DNA from: Arthrobacter sp. Hiyo4
GTDB lineage: Bacteria > Actinomycetota > Actinomycetes > Actinomycetales > Micrococcaceae
Length of the DNA: 64,000 bases
Reading direction: 5' to 3'
Assembly (NCBI GenBank): GCA_002370555.1
Contig: AP014718.1
Coordinates: 248,001 to 312,000, forward strand
A program made the position numbers and the translations under genes. The notes beneath the pieces are model-generated. The model saw nothing but the letters and a program-made list of their open reading frames with translations. It had not been told where the DNA came from and ran no database searches. How positions within the stretch are numbered: position 1 is the stretch's first letter; the number at the start of each line of letters is the position of its first letter. Shown piece after piece: positions 20,728 to 30,703 of this stretch.

Positions 20728-21854
20728 TTACAACCCCGGCAACACGTCCCGGGCCTCGCGCGCATCCATGCCGGTGGCCTCCAGGAGGTCCACCATGAGC
20801 GGCCGGAACAGCATCACCACAGTTTCACCCTCAAGCCGCTCGACCTCCAGCAATTTGGGGTGCAGCCGCAGCGCGATCTCGCTGAAGTCCTGCCGGGCCG
20901 TCCGAAGATGGGCACGGCGCAAGCCGTCGTGCGTTTCCGCCAGGCCGAGCGACAGTTCATCAATCGCGGCCGCGGTTTCCTGGAGCACGTCGGCGATGTT
21001 CGCGGTGGCGTTGTCTGAAAGCGCGGCGTGGTTGATGGCGCTGGTCAGCCGGCGTGCGAAGACGCGGCTGTTCCTGAGCGCAAGGTCAATGAAGTCAAGG
21101 GAATTCTCAAGCCGGTCCAGCTCGTCGCGGTGCCGGCGGTGGGCCGGCGCGAGGGTGGCCACTTCACCGGAAGCGCGCAGGGAATGGCGCATCACATCCA
21201 CGAGCGGCTGGCAGTTCCGGCCGCGGATCAGCGCGTGCCAGGCCTGCGTGGAGTCGCTTTCGGTCAGGGCGGTGGCGCATTCCCGAAGCACTTCGGCCAG
21301 TTCGTGGAGCAGCTTCCGGACATCCTTGCGGGGCTCCCGGCGCGGATCCTTCGGAATCAGGATGGTCACCAGGAGGGCGAAAAGGCCACCCACCACGGCG
21401 TCCATGCTGCGCGTGAAAGGCCCGCCGTCCGGCGCCGGCAGCAGCACCACCAGCAAGGATTGCAGCCCCAGCTGCGTGGTAAAGATGTTGCCGCTGTCCA
21501 GGAAACGGGCAAGCAGGATGGAGAACAGAAGTACGACGGCGGCCTGCCAGATTCCGCTGCCCAGCCAGTGCAGCAGCAGGTCACCGACGGCGATCCCGAT
21601 GGTGCAGCCGAGGCCCACCTCCATCACCCGGCGCAGCCGCGGGTCACGCGAGAAGCCCAGGGCGATCAGTGACGATGTGGCCGCAAAAAGGGGTCCGGAG
21701 TGCCCCAAGACGTACTCGGCGAAGGCGTACGCCCCACCGCGCACGCGGTCATCTGGATGGCGGGGACCAGGGAGTTCCGGCTCCGGACCAGGCCGGTCCG
21801 GATGCGTCCGCGCAGGAAACGCCTGCTTGCTGAGAGTCCTGCTGCTGCGGCCAT
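20728..21854 (-). CDS. FUSC/aromatic-acid-exporter-like membrane protein
   Basis: Corrected length about 375 residues, with one base missing near 21732 that joins MTACA to GAYAFAEYVLGHSGPLF. The N-terminal half is a bundle of hydrophobic segments (FAATSSLIALGF, VGLGCTIGIAVGDLLLHWLG, AAVVLLFSILLARF, LGLQSLLVVLLPA). The C-terminal half is a long soluble helical domain (LLHELAEVLRECATALTES). This matches the FUSC/ArAE (DUF939-like) family of efflux-like proteins. Substrate unknown. ATG at 21854 gives MAAAAGLSASRRF. Confidence 0.8.
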
Positions 21855-21958
21855 GCCCTCCAGTCTATTTGCCGCCCGGGCACCTACGTCCGAAAGTGTG
21901 ACGTGCGCAATAGTGACGCTGCAGTTGTAAGCCAATATGCTGCCGTCGTTAATCTCCT

Positions 21959-21987
21959 GTTCATCTTCGGCCGCCCATCCCGTTACC
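21959..21987 (+). promoter_or_regulatory. weak PHO-box candidate upstream of pstS
   Basis: GTTCATC (21959-21965) and CGTTACC (21981-21987) lie 22 bp apart, two turns of 11 bp, with GCCGCCC between at the expected middle position. Actinobacterial PhoP boxes are GTTCACC-like repeats every 11 bp. The match is partial, so this is a candidate only, supported by its place 100 bp before pstS. Confidence 0.35.
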
Positions 21988-22087
21988 TGCGGCCCATAGA
22001 TTCCTTGAAGGTACAAAACGTACGCATCGCGCTGCAGGGCGTCTCCGGTCCTGCCGCCGCTGAATATCCCTGGAAGGGGTACATCTA

Positions 22088-23208
22088 GTGAAGGCACTCC
22101 GTTTCGGCCGCTACGCGGCTATCGCTGTAATCGCATCCGGCGCACTCGCGCTCACCGCCTGCGGTTCAGATAACGCCACGGGCAACACGCCTGCAGGCAA
22201 CCAGACTTCTGCCGGCACCAAGGTCACCGGCACGCTGACCGGCATCGGCTCTTCCGCGCAGGGCGCAGCGATGGACGCCTGGAAGACCAGCTTCGCCGCC
22301 GCCAACCCCGGCGCCACCGTGCAGTACTCCCCGGATGGCTCCGGCGCTGGCCGCAAGGCACTCGTGGACGGGTCAGCCCAGTTCGGCGGCTCGGATGCCT
22401 ACCTGAAGGACGAAGAGTACGCATCCTCCAAGACCGTCTGTGGCCCTGACGGCGCCATCAACATCCCGGTCTACATTTCCCCGATCGCGGTTGCATTCAA
22501 CCTCCCGGGCGTCACCGAGCTGAAGCTTGACGCAGCTACCGTTGCCAAGATCTTCCGTGGCCAGGTCGCCAACTGGAACGATCCGGTGATCGCCGCCTTG
22601 AACCGGGAGTCTCCCTCCCGGACCTGAAGGTCACACCGGTGAACCGCTCTGACGATTCCGGTACCACCACCAACTTCACCGAGTACCTTGCGGCTGCTGC
22701 TGCGGATGTTTGGACCGACAAGGCTTCCGGCGTTTGGCCTGCAAGCCTGCAGGGCGAGAACGCCAAGGGAACCTCCGGTGTTGTCAAGACCGTCACCGAT
22801 ACCCCCGGCGCAGTGACTTACGCAGATGATTCCGCAGTCAGCGGCAAGCTCGGCGTTGCTCAGATCAAGGTTGGCGAGTCCTTCACCAAGATCTCCGCTG
22901 ACGCAGCCGCAAAGGCTGTTGATGCAGGCAAGCCCGTTGAAGGCCGCACCGCCAACGACCTGTCCATTAAGCTGGACCGCAAGACCACAATTGAAGGCGC
23001 ATACCCGATCGTCCTGGTCTCCTTCCATGTTGTCTGCGCCACCTATGACAAGCAGGAGACCGTTGACCTGGTCAAGGCCTTCGAGAACTATGTAGTTTCC
23101 AAGGAAGGCCAGCAGGCCGCCGCCGATTCTGCCAAGTCCGCACCGCTCTCCTCGGCCCTCGCCGAGAAGGCCGTCAAAGCCATCGAATCCATCAAGGTCA
23201 AGTCCTAG
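22088..23208 (+). CDS. pstS: phosphate-binding lipoprotein PstS
   Basis: Periplasm-side binding protein of the high-affinity phosphate transporter. GTG start (VKALRF), signal peptide with lipobox LTAC (ALALTACGSDN), then the phosphate-binding segments SSAQGAAMD, PDGSGAGRKAL and NRSDDSGTTTNFTEYL. One C is missing near 22601; repair restores AALNPGVSLPDLKVTP. Corrected length 373 residues. First gene of pstSCAB. A strong hairpin after the stop (23223-23266) separates it from pstC. Confidence 0.95.
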
Positions 23209-23222
23209 TACCTGTCCCTGAA

Positions 23223-23266
23223 CCAAAGTTCCCCGCCACGCCGAAAGGCGGGGCGGGGAACTTTGG
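23223..23266 (+). terminator. strong hairpin between pstS and pstC
   Basis: CCAAAGTTCCCCGCC and GGCGGGGAACTTTGG form a perfect 15-bp stem, extended inside by CGCC-GAAA-GGCG with a stable GNRA-type loop and a one-base mismatch. There is no T-run. In an operon where far more PstS than PstCAB is needed, a leaky terminator or 3'-end-protecting hairpin at this place is expected; that role is inferred. Confidence 0.8.
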
Positions 23267-23311
23267 CTTGTAAGCTCGACTTAGGCACCGCACACAACCG
23301 AAGGGTCTGGA

Positions 23312-24244
23312 ATGACCGCCACCCCCCTGAGTAGTTCCCAGGGCGCAGGCCGCGCCGGGGATAAGATCTTTTCCGGCGCTGCCCTGACCGCCGGGTGCCT
23401 CATCCTCGCCGTCTTGTTCGGAGTGGCCCTCTTCCTTGTTGTCCAGGCCATTCCGGCGCTCACGGCCCCGGCCGCCGAGATCCAGGGCGGCGAAGGCTTC
23501 TTCGCCTACATCTGGCCGATCGTTATTGGCACGCTCATCGCAGCCACCATTGCACTGGTGATCGCAACACCCATCGCCATTGGCGTGGCCCTGTTCATCT
23601 CCCATTTCGCCCCGCGCCGACTCGCGTCCGGCCTTGGCTACGTGGTGGACCTCCTGGCCGCCATCCCGTCTGTGATTTACGGTGCCTGGGGCGCGGCGTT
23701 CCTCGCCAAGGAAATCTCCCCTGCCTACAACTGGCTGGCCGAGAACATGGGCTGGCTGCCCATCTTCCAAGGTCCCGCCTCTGCCACCGGCAAAACCATC
23801 CTGACCGCTGGCATTGTGCTCTCGGTGATGGTCCTGCCGATCATCACGTCCCTGAGCCGCGAAATCTTCCTGCAGACGCCCAAGCTCCATGAGGAAGCCG
23901 CCCTGGCCCTCGGCGCCACGCGCTGGGAAATGATCAAAATGTCTGTCCTGCCGTTCGCCCGTCCGGGCATCATCAGCGCCGTCATGCTGGGCCTGGGCCG
24001 TGCGCTGGGCGAGACCATGGCAGTTGCCCTGGTCCTCTCCTCCGGCGCCCTGACAGCCAGCCTGATCACGTCCGGCAACCAGACCATCGCCGCGGAGATC
24101 GCCCTGAACTTTCCCGAAGCGAGCGGCCTGAAGGTCAGCACGCTCATCGCCGCAGGCCTGGTCCTGTTTGTGATCACCCTAGGCGTGAACATGATTGCCC
24201 GCTGGATCATCACCCGGCACAAAGAATTCTCGGGAGCCAACTAA
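23312..24244 (+). CDS. pstC: phosphate ABC transporter permease PstC
   Basis: Inner-membrane permease subunit. 310 residues with six hydrophobic segments, beginning LTAGCLILAVLFGVALFLVV. The EAA loop that meets PstB is visible as EEAALALGATRWEMIKMSVLP, and AIPSVIYGAWG is a typical PstC segment. Intact frame, and 0 bp before pstA (stop TAA at 24242-24244, pstA ATG at 24245). Confidence 0.96.
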   Translation: MTATPLSSSQGAGRAGDKIFSGAALTAGCLILAVLFGVALFLVVQAIPALTAPAAEIQGGEGFFAYIWPIVIGTLIAATIALVIATPIAIGVALFISHFAPRRLASGLGYVVDLLAAIPSVIYGAWGAAFLAKEISPAYNWLAENMGWLPIFQGPASATGKTILTAGIVLSVMVLPIITSLSREIFLQTPKLHEEAALALGATRWEMIKMSVLPFARPGIISAVMLGLGRALGETMAVALVLSSGALTASLITSGNQTIAAEIALNFPEASGLKVSTLIAAGLVLFVITLGVNMIARWIITRHKEFSGAN

Positions 24245-25357
24245 ATGTCCTCCACCCTTACCCCCAAGCGCAGTAAGCGTTCAGCCCTCACCAAGGGCCA
24301 GCTACCCAAGTACGCGCCGTATGTTGTCCTGGGACTCGCGCTCATCGTGGGCGCGGCAATCCTGGCACTGATCGGGTTCAATGCCTTTGGCTGGGGCATC
24401 ATCTCGGCCGTCCTCTTCGCTGCCGGCCTGGTGGGCTGGAGCGCGGCGGTGGAAGGCTCGCGCAAAGCCAAGGACAAACTGGCCACCTGCCTGGTGGTGG
24501 GCTCGTTCCTGATTGCGCTGCTCCCACTGATCTCCGTGATCTGGACGGTGCTGGTCAACGGAGTTCCCGGCCTCATCTCCCCGGGCTTCCTCACCAGCTC
24601 CATGAACGGCGTCACGGGCGTCTACGACAATAAGGCCGTCGAAGAGGGCGCCCCCGTTATCGGTGGCATCTACCACGCCCTGTTGGGCACCATCCAGATC
24701 ACGCTGGTAGCCACCGTGATCTCCGTGCCCGTCGGACTGCTGAGCGCCATTTACCTGGTGGAGTACGGCCACGACGGTCGTTTGGCCCGCGCCATCACGT
24801 TCTTTGTGGACGTTATGACAGGCATCCCGTCCATTGTGGCCGGCCTGTTCGCCGCAGCGTTCTTCTTCGCCGTGGTGGGGCCAGGCACCAAGACCGGTGC
24901 CGTCGCCGCCGTCGCGCTTTCGGTCCTGATGATTCCCGTAGTGGTGCGTTCCAGCGAGGAAATGCTCAAGATCGTCCCCAACGAACTGCGCGAAGCGGCC
25001 TACGCGCTGGGTGTGCGTAAGTGGCGCACCATCCTCAAGGTGGTCATCCCGACGGCGATCTCCGGCATCGCGTCCGGCGTCACCTTGGCGATCGCCCGCG
25101 TTATCGGTGAGACTGCCCCCATCCTGGTCACCGCCGGGTTTGCCACCAGCATCAACAGCAATGTATTCGGCGGTTGGATGGCCTCGCTGCCCACGTTCAT
25201 CTACACCCAGATCCTGAACCCCACCTCGCCGGCGAACCCGGATCCGTCCTCGCAGCGGGCCTGGGGCGCCGCGCTGGTGCTGATCATTCTGGTGATGGTT
25301 CTGAACCTTGGCGCCCGGCTGATCGCCAGGACCTTTGCCCCCAAGACCGGCCGGTGA
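24245..25357 (+). CDS. pstA: phosphate ABC transporter permease PstA
   Basis: Second permease subunit. 370 residues, longer at the N-terminus than E. coli PstA because of an added pair of spans (YVVLGLALIVGAAILALIG; IISAVLFAAGLVGWSAAV), as is common in actinobacteria. The EAA loop is ELREAAYALGVRKWRTILKV. AIYLVEYG and MTGIPSIVAGLFA are typical PstA segments. The frame is intact. Confidence 0.95.
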   Translation: MSSTLTPKRSKRSALTKGQLPKYAPYVVLGLALIVGAAILALIGFNAFGWGIISAVLFAAGLVGWSAAVEGSRKAKDKLATCLVVGSFLIALLPLISVIWTVLVNGVPGLISPGFLTSSMNGVTGVYDNKAVEEGAPVIGGIYHALLGTIQITLVATVISVPVGLLSAIYLVEYGHDGRLARAITFFVDVMTGIPSIVAGLFAAAFFFAVVGPGTKTGAVAAVALSVLMIPVVVRSSEEMLKIVPNELREAAYALGVRKWRTILKVVIPTAISGIASGVTLAIARVIGETAPILVTAGFATSINSNVFGGWMASLPTFIYTQILNPTSPANPDPSSQRAWGAALVLIILVMVLNLGARLIARTFAPKTGR

Positions 25358-25436
25358 AATTTTTTCAGCAGGCCATTCCGGTCCTCGCGGCCAACCCCTA
25401 GACTTCAATCCGTACCCCAGCAAGTGAAGGAACACC

Positions 25437-26216
25437 ATGTCTAAGCGCATCGACGTCAAAGACCTGAACGTGTACTACGGCGATTTTCTGGCCGTGGAGG
25501 ATGTCAGCATCAACATCGAGGCCAAGTCCGTTACGGCCTTCATCGGTCCCTCAGGCTGTGGCAAGTCCACGTTCCTGCGCACCCTGAACCGCATGCACGA
25601 GGTTCTGCCCGGCGCCCGCGTCGAAGGCGAAGTCCTGATGGACGGCGACAACCTGTACGGCCCTGGCGTGGACCCTGTGACGGTACGTTCCCAGATCGGA
25701 ATGGTCTTCCAGCGGCCCAACCCGTTCCCCACGATGTCCATCCGCGACAACGTGCTGGCCGGCGTCAAGCTGAACAACAAGAAGATCTCCAAAGGCGAGG
25801 CCGACGTCCTCGTGGAGAGGTCCCTGCAGAGCGCCAACCTCTGGAACGAGGTCAAGGACCGCCTGGAGAAGCCCGGATCCGGCCTGTCAGGCGGCCAGCA
25901 GCAGCGACTCTGCATCGCCCGTGCCATTGCAGTGGAACCGCAGGTGATCCTCATGGACGAGCCGTGCTCCGCGCTGGACCCGATCTCCACGCTGGCCATC
26001 GAGGACCTTATCAACGACCTCAAGGACCAGTACACCGTGGTGATCGTGACCCACAACATGCAGCAGGCCGCCCGCGTTTCGGAAAAGACGGCGTTCTTCA
26101 ACATTGCCGGTACCGGCAAGCCGGGCAAGCTGATCGAATACGGGAACACCCAGACGATCTTCAACAACCCCAACGTGAAGGCCACCGAAGACTACGTCTC
26201 CGGCCGCTTCGGATAA
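25437..26216 (+). CDS. pstB: phosphate ABC transporter ATPase PstB
   Basis: Nucleotide-binding subunit. 259 residues with Walker [10 protein letters not shown], the Q-loop [14 protein letters not shown], signature [14 protein letters not shown], Walker [13 protein letters not shown] and the switch histidine in [15 protein letters not shown]. It starts 79 bp after pstA with a GAAGGAACACC ribosome-binding region, so it may have some separate control. Intact. No phoU follows; a DUF47 (PhoU-like) gene belongs to the facing PIT operon. Confidence 0.97.
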   Translation: MSKRIDVKDLNVYYGDFLAVEDVSINIEAKSVTAFIGPSGCGKSTFLRTLNRMHEVLPGARVEGEVLMDGDNLYGPGVDPVTVRSQIGMVFQRPNPFPTMSIRDNVLAGVKLNNKKISKGEADVLVERSLQSANLWNEVKDRLEKPGSGLSGGQQQRLCIARAIAVEPQVILMDEPCSALDPISTLAIEDLINDLKDQYTVVIVTHNMQQAARVSEKTAFFNIAGTGKPGKLIEYGNTQTIFNNPNVKATEDYVSGRFG

Positions 26217-26341
26217 GCCCCACCGGCTCCCAACCTTCGCAAGCTCAGGCCGGGGCCCTCGCCGGCGTGGGCCCACCCCGCTCTTTTGACAGCTCAGAAG
26301 GGCGCTTTTGGAGCAGTCGATGCGGCGTTTAAAGCGTGCGC

Positions 26342-27352
26342 TCAGCCCGCCAGAGGTGACATCGCCAGGGCCAGCACGAAGGCCCGGCCGCGGCTGCCGC
26401 AGGAGTGAGGAGCCACAGCGCCAGGATCTGCATGACCAGCTTCCGGTTGGTGACTGAGAAGTGCTGGTTCTCCCCGGCGCCCAGCACAGACGCGGTCACA
26501 GTGTGCGTGGTGGAGAGAGGCCAGTGAAGCGCGATCGCGCCGAGGAACAGCATCACGCCACTGAAAGTCTGGGCCACGGAACCCCGCAGCGGGTCCACCC
26601 TGGTGATCTTGTAGCCGATGGTGTGGGAGATCCGCCAGCCGCCAAATAACGTACCGACCGTGATCATCACGGCGGACACCACCGGCACCCACAGGGGGAT
26701 ACTCTCGCCGTCAGAATAGCCCGCCGCGAGCAGGGCAAGCAGCAGCACGGCACCCACCCGCTGGCCGTCCTGCAGGCCGTGGCAGAACGCAACGGCCCCG
26801 AGGCAATGGCCTGGCCGCGGCGGAAGCGCTGGTTGACGACGTTGGGCTGGGCATACCGCGCGGCCCAGGTGACGGGGAAAACAAGCAGGTAGGAGCCAAT
26901 ATAGGCGACGGCTGGCGAGAATAACAGCGGAAGGCCAACCTGGACCAGCAAGGACTGGTCAACTCCGCCCACTCCCGCTCCGCCCACTGCGAGGCTGGCG
27001 AGCCCTGCCCCGACGAGCCCGCCCACCAGGGCGTGCGTGGATGAAGCCGGGATGCCGCGCCACCACATCAGCAGGCCCATGCACTGGCGCTGGCCAGGGC
27101 TGCCACCAGGATGCTGAGGCCGCTTTCGCCATCGGGCAAGTGGATCCACGTGTGGCTGATGGCAACCACGGCAGTGGAGCTGATCAAGACGCCCACGAAA
27201 TTGAAAAGGGCTGCCAGCAGCACGGCGACGCTGGGTGTGAGCGCCCTGGTGCGGACAGCCAGCGCTACGGATGTGGAGGCGTCCCTGAAGCCGTTGAGAA
27301 AGGCGAATACTGCGGTCAGCAGGACCACAACTCCGAAAATCACTGCTGTCAC
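26342..27352 (-). CDS. pit: inorganic phosphate transporter, PIT family, three frame breaks
   Basis: Low-affinity, metal-phosphate/proton symporter. N-terminal [19 protein letters not shown] is the PIT signature (GFHDAAN-like). The second half repeats it in [18 protein letters not shown] and [13 protein letters not shown]. Breaks near 27085, 26800 and 26395 each need one added base; corrected length 337 residues. GTG start at 27352, one base after the DUF47 stop. It reads toward pstB, so the two phosphate systems converge at about 26220-26340. Confidence 0.9.
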
Positions 27353-27353
27353 G

Positions 27354-27971
27354 TCAGGATTCCTTGACGATGATGCTGCCTACCTGGGTAGCGACGCGGC
27401 GCATGTCCTTGGTGACTTCCACCAACTGGTTGGCGACGTCTCGGTTACGGGAATACTGCGCCCATTTCATGTCCCGGATCATGTCCGCCACCCAGACCCG
27501 GTGGGTCCGTTCCGCGCGTTTGGCGAGCCTGAGGATCTCGATCCAGTAGTCCTCGAGGTCGTCGAGGTTGTCGAGCCGGCGCATGGCGTCCACTGTCAGC
27601 TCGGCCTGCCGGCTGATGATCTCGAGCTGGTCGGCGGCCCGCCGCGGCAGGCGGTCCAGCTGGTACAGGGACACAAGTTCCGCCGCGCTGTCCAGTTTCT
27701 CGAGGGCTTCGTTGAGGTAGCGGGAGAGCGCGTACATGTCTTCGCGGGGGAGCGGGTTCACAAAACTCGTACGCATGTGGGTGAGCAAGGCAAAATGCAG
27801 TTCGGCGGACCTGGCCTCGTGGTTGTGCATGTCGTCCACGAGTTTTGCGTGCTCGGACGCGGGGACGCCAAGGATCTCTGCCATGGTTGCGCTGGCATGC
27901 ACAATTTGCTGGGCCATCTGGGACAGCAGGGTCAGCCCTGCGGGCTCCTGGGGAAAAAGGCGCAGCTTCAC
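27354..27971 (-). CDS. DUF47 family PhoU-like protein
   Basis: 206 residues, all helical, starting VKLRLFPQEPAGLTLLSQMA at GTG 27971. Segments HEARSAELHFALLTHMRTSF and NPLPREDMYALSRYLNEAL with the metal-ligand pattern E/D-xx-D are typical of DUF47 (Pit accessory) proteins, which are PhoU relatives that regulate or assist PIT transporters. It is translationally coupled to the PIT gene (1 bp gap). The longer upstream frame to 28091 has no ribosome-binding support and I leave it out. Confidence 0.88.
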   Translation of the reverse strand: MKLRLFPQEPAGLTLLSQMAQQIVHASATMAEILGVPASEHAKLVDDMHNHEARSAELHFALLTHMRTSFVNPLPREDMYALSRYLNEALEKLDSAAELVSLYQLDRLPRRAADQLEIISRQAELTVDAMRRLDNLDDLEDYWIEILRLAKRAERTHRVWVADMIRDMKWAQYSRNRDVANQLVEVTKDMRRVATQVGSIIVKES

Positions 27972-28238
27972 GTTGGGTACCGGTCTCCGGGGATGTACAG
28001 GGGTCGGGGCCGCCCACTTGTAACTTGACGCAGGCCAGCAGCTGATGTTGATTCTACCGGCCCAGTGCCTGCGGCCTGTAAACAGGCACAAAAATGGTGC
28101 CGAACCGGATACGCCTCTCGGCGGTAGGCCGCTCTAGGCGGCTAATTGTTGAAGCCCGGGGGTTTCGCGGCTCGACACCAGTTTCAGTGTTCTACGTTGC
28201 TTGGCCCAAGTCAACATTGACAGATCGGCGCCGGTGGT

Positions 28239-28896
28239 TCAGTCGAGCTCGCCCAACCGCCAGGCGTTTGCCGCATGTTCAAGGTCCTCGGCCGTCTTCA
28301 CGAGCTGGTGCGAGTTGCGCGTGAGCTTGCTTGCGTGGCCTCGTTGCCGTGCTCGGCACCGTCGGCGATCGTCGCCTGGCCGAGCGCCACCACGCGGCAG
28401 AACGCGGCGGAACGTTCCAGCGCGACGTCGAACTCGCCGTCGAACGCTCCGGAGAGAATGGCGTCAGCCATGGTCCGCATTTCCTCGGCTCCCGGCGGTT
28501 CAGCGGCGCCGGCCACCACGTTGGAAACCTGCGCGGTGTCCTTGCCTGCCCGGAAGTACACGGAGATCCGTTCGGGGTCCTGGACGGTGGCGGCGCGTAG
28601 GGCGTACAGCCGCCAGAGGGCGCCGGGAAGCGAACGCGCCGGACTTTCCGCCCACATCTCCGCGATGGCCTCCAGGCCCTGCTCGTCGGTCAGCTTGACC
28701 AGGCGTTCGGTGATGACGGGATCGTCGCTGTCGCGTCCGTGGCGCACCAGTGCCTGGGCGGCGAGGTGGGCGGCCTCGGAGACGCGCGCAGGATCGGGCC
28801 GCCTGCGAACGGCTCAAAGTCGATGGGGGCGAACGGTTTGGGCTTGTGATGCCGGTTGGCTCCGCCGTAGTGACTGGGTCCTGCTTGTTCGCTCAT
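28239..28896 (-). CDS. conserved actinobacterial protein of unknown function
   Basis: Corrected length 219 residues after one-base repairs near 28790 and 28335. It begins MSEQAGPSHYGGANRHHKPK, a glycine- and histidine-rich start. A helical domain follows (ITERLVKLTDEQGLEAIAEM; RSLPGALWRLYALRAATV; VSNVVAGAAEPPGAEEM) and it ends QLVKTAEDLEHAANAWRLGE. I recognise it as a widely conserved actinobacterial family but know no function; databases sometimes mislabel it as an RNA-polymerase-associated protein. It lies just upstream of the tRNA-Lys gene, divergent from it. Confidence 0.7.
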
Positions 28897-29100
28897 GCCC
28901 CCACGCTACTCCTGTGCCGCGCGGGAAATCGAGTACTGTTTGCAGCCCGGGCGGACCTCGCCAGTGCCGTTGACGCCGTGCGGATTTCGGAACATACAAC
29001 GGCGGCGGACAACTTGCGTGCCAAAGCCGCCCCGTGTGTGGGGTAAAGTATTTTACGTCCAGAAATGGACTGGGCTGATCGGTCGTTTGACCGTCGGCTG

Positions 29101-29173
29101 GGGCCTTTAGCTCAGTTGGTAGAGCATCGGACTTTTAATCCGTGGGTCGTGGGTTCGATCCCCACAGGGCCCA
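29101..29173 (+). tRNA. tRNA-Lys (UUU)
   Basis: A full cloverleaf of 73 nt: acceptor GGGCCTT with AGGGCCC (one G-T pair), D-arm GCTC..GAGC, anticodon stem TCGGA/TCCGT with loop CTTTTAA giving anticodon UUU, T-arm GTGGG TTCGATC CCCAC, discriminator A. The 3' CCA is not encoded. A terminator follows at 29182. Confidence 0.97.
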
Positions 29174-29181
29174 CCCACGCG

Positions 29182-29215
29182 GAAGACCAGAGACACTTCG
29201 TCTCTGGTCTTCTTT
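29182..29215 (+). terminator. terminator after tRNA-Lys
   Basis: GAAGACCAGAGAC and GTCTCTGGTCTTC form a perfect 13-bp stem with a 5-nt loop, followed by TTT, starting 9 bp after the tRNA. Confidence 0.9.
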
Positions 29216-29275
29216 CGTCTGCACCCAGCAGGGCATGGGCATTGGCGGTGGCCAACGTGGATGACTTGAGGAAGC

Positions 29276-30192
29276 CTAATGCTCGAAATGCGTGTCCGGT
29301 GCTCCGCCTGGCAGGTTCGCCAGGATGCACTCAGCCACCTTGCGGAGCTTGATGTTCCGGTGGCTGGATGCCTTGGCGATGATGGCAATCGCGTCGTTGT
29401 AGGAGCATCTGTTCTGCGCCATGATGACGCCGCAGGCAATGTCGATGGACGTCCGGCTTTCCAAGGCTGACTGCAGGTCCGACGCCCTGGTGCTGGCCGA
29501 TTCCAACTCAAGGGCCAGCCTGAGGCCGCGGGACGCGAGGTCGGTGAAACTGCGGGCTTCGGCGATGACGTGCAGCGGGAACGCCTGGGGCTGGCTGCGA
29601 AGAAGGCGAGGGCAGCCTCGGTGCCCTCATCCAGGGAAAGCCGCAGGCCCAGAACGCTGTCGAACCCGGTGTCCTGCAGGTGCGGCCTGTAGCGTCCCCA
29701 GCGGAAGTCGGAGGCCACGTGGTTCATGGCCGCGGTCCCTGTGCCGGTGAGGGCTTCGGTCAGGGGGCCTTCGCCGACCTCCTTTTCCAGCCGGGCCAGC
29801 GTCGTTGCCCGTGTGCCGGTTCCGGCAGTGGATCTGGAGCGTTTGGCCCGGCTCAGGACCAGGGCGCATTCGATGGGAACGCCGGCGAGCCGGCTAAGTG
29901 TGGCCGCTCCCAGGCGGGCCAGGATCTCCAGTGAGTCAGACAGGTCCGTCGAGCCGGTGACCAAATCGGGTATAAGCCCGTCGGCGCCGACCATCCCGAT
30001 GGTGAACGGCTTCGCTGCCGGTTCCGCGTCAGGACGGTCGCCCGGTGCCGGGATGGGCCTGCGGTCCGGGATTGCCGCCGGCCCCGGATGCGGGGTTGCA
30101 TGCTGGGTGGTGTGTTGGGCCGGATGAGCGGGCGCTGGCCTCCTGCCCGCCGACGCGTGTGCCGGGGAAGCCTCGGATCGGGAATACTTCAC
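29276..30192 (-). CDS. GAF-ANTAR domain transcription antitermination regulator
   Basis: The C-terminal 70 residues are an ANTAR RNA-binding domain: ALESRTSIDIACGVIMAQNR, then NDAIAIIAKASSHRNIKLRK and VAECILANLP. Before it lies a GAF-like sensor (ATLSRLAGVPIECALVLSRA; HLQDTGFDSVLGLRLSL). The first 70 residues are low-complexity and Pro/His/Ala-rich. One base is missing near 29600. GTG at 30192 is my start; a later Met before VGADGLIPD is an alternative. Corrected length about 305 residues. ANTAR proteins bind paired hexaloop RNA hairpins; a structured segment lies just upstream (30262-30319). Confidence 0.85.
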
Positions 30193-30261
30193 GTCCGCCT
30201 CCCGTCGGGACACCAGGAACTGATTGGAACCGTTGGACGAATCGGAAGCGTGGAGGACAAA

Positions 30262-30319
30262 GGGCCGGCGACGGCTGGGGGAGAGGCCTTGGTCTCTAAG
30301 ACCTCCTCGTCGCCGGCCC
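30262..30319 (-). repeat. structured element upstream of the GAF-ANTAR gene
   Basis: GGGCCGGCGACG (30262-30273) and CGTCGCCGGCCC (30308-30319) pair perfectly over 12 bp. Nested inside is GGTCT-TAG-AGACC, flanked by GAGG/CCTC. In the sense of the minus-strand gene this would be a stable leader hairpin 70 bp before its start. The inner loop is three bases, not the hexaloop that ANTAR proteins bind. The rest of 30320-30800 holds no gene I can support. Confidence 0.5.
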
Positions 30320-30703
30320 CGCTTATTTCCCGGACCCCTTGGAGCGGGAAAACGCGGCTGCCGAGTCGTGTATTCATCCTTCCCACAACCCCCTAGTGAG
30401 ACATCCAAACCAGTGCGATTTGCGAGTCTTAACTCATTAGTCGAACGTAGTTCTGGCAGGGCCCTGGGCAACCGCGTAATCGGTACTTGTTTTTCAAATT
30501 AGGTAGTACTTGGTTTTTCGGAAAAACTACTCAACTCCGCGCTGATGAGTTCTCCTCCGTCGGCAAGATCACCATCGAGCCGGCGTTCAGCGGCGGACCC
30601 TCCGGCGGCGGAGTTTCGGCGCCTCGTCGAACACCTGGAACTGACCCGCGAACCCGGTGTTTTCACAGTCCTGTACCGGGCGGCACCTTCGTGTCCGGAT
30701 ACC

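Noticed and set aside
27972..28091. N-terminal extension of the DUF47 protein
   Set aside because: The extension is Arg/Pro/Trp-rich and unlike the family, which begins at VKLRLFPQ; the GTG at 27971 is a better start.
29101..29260. tRNA-Lys as an integration site for a mobile element
   Set aside because: The tRNA end is intact and followed at once by its terminator; no integrase and no repeated 3' end is found in the window.
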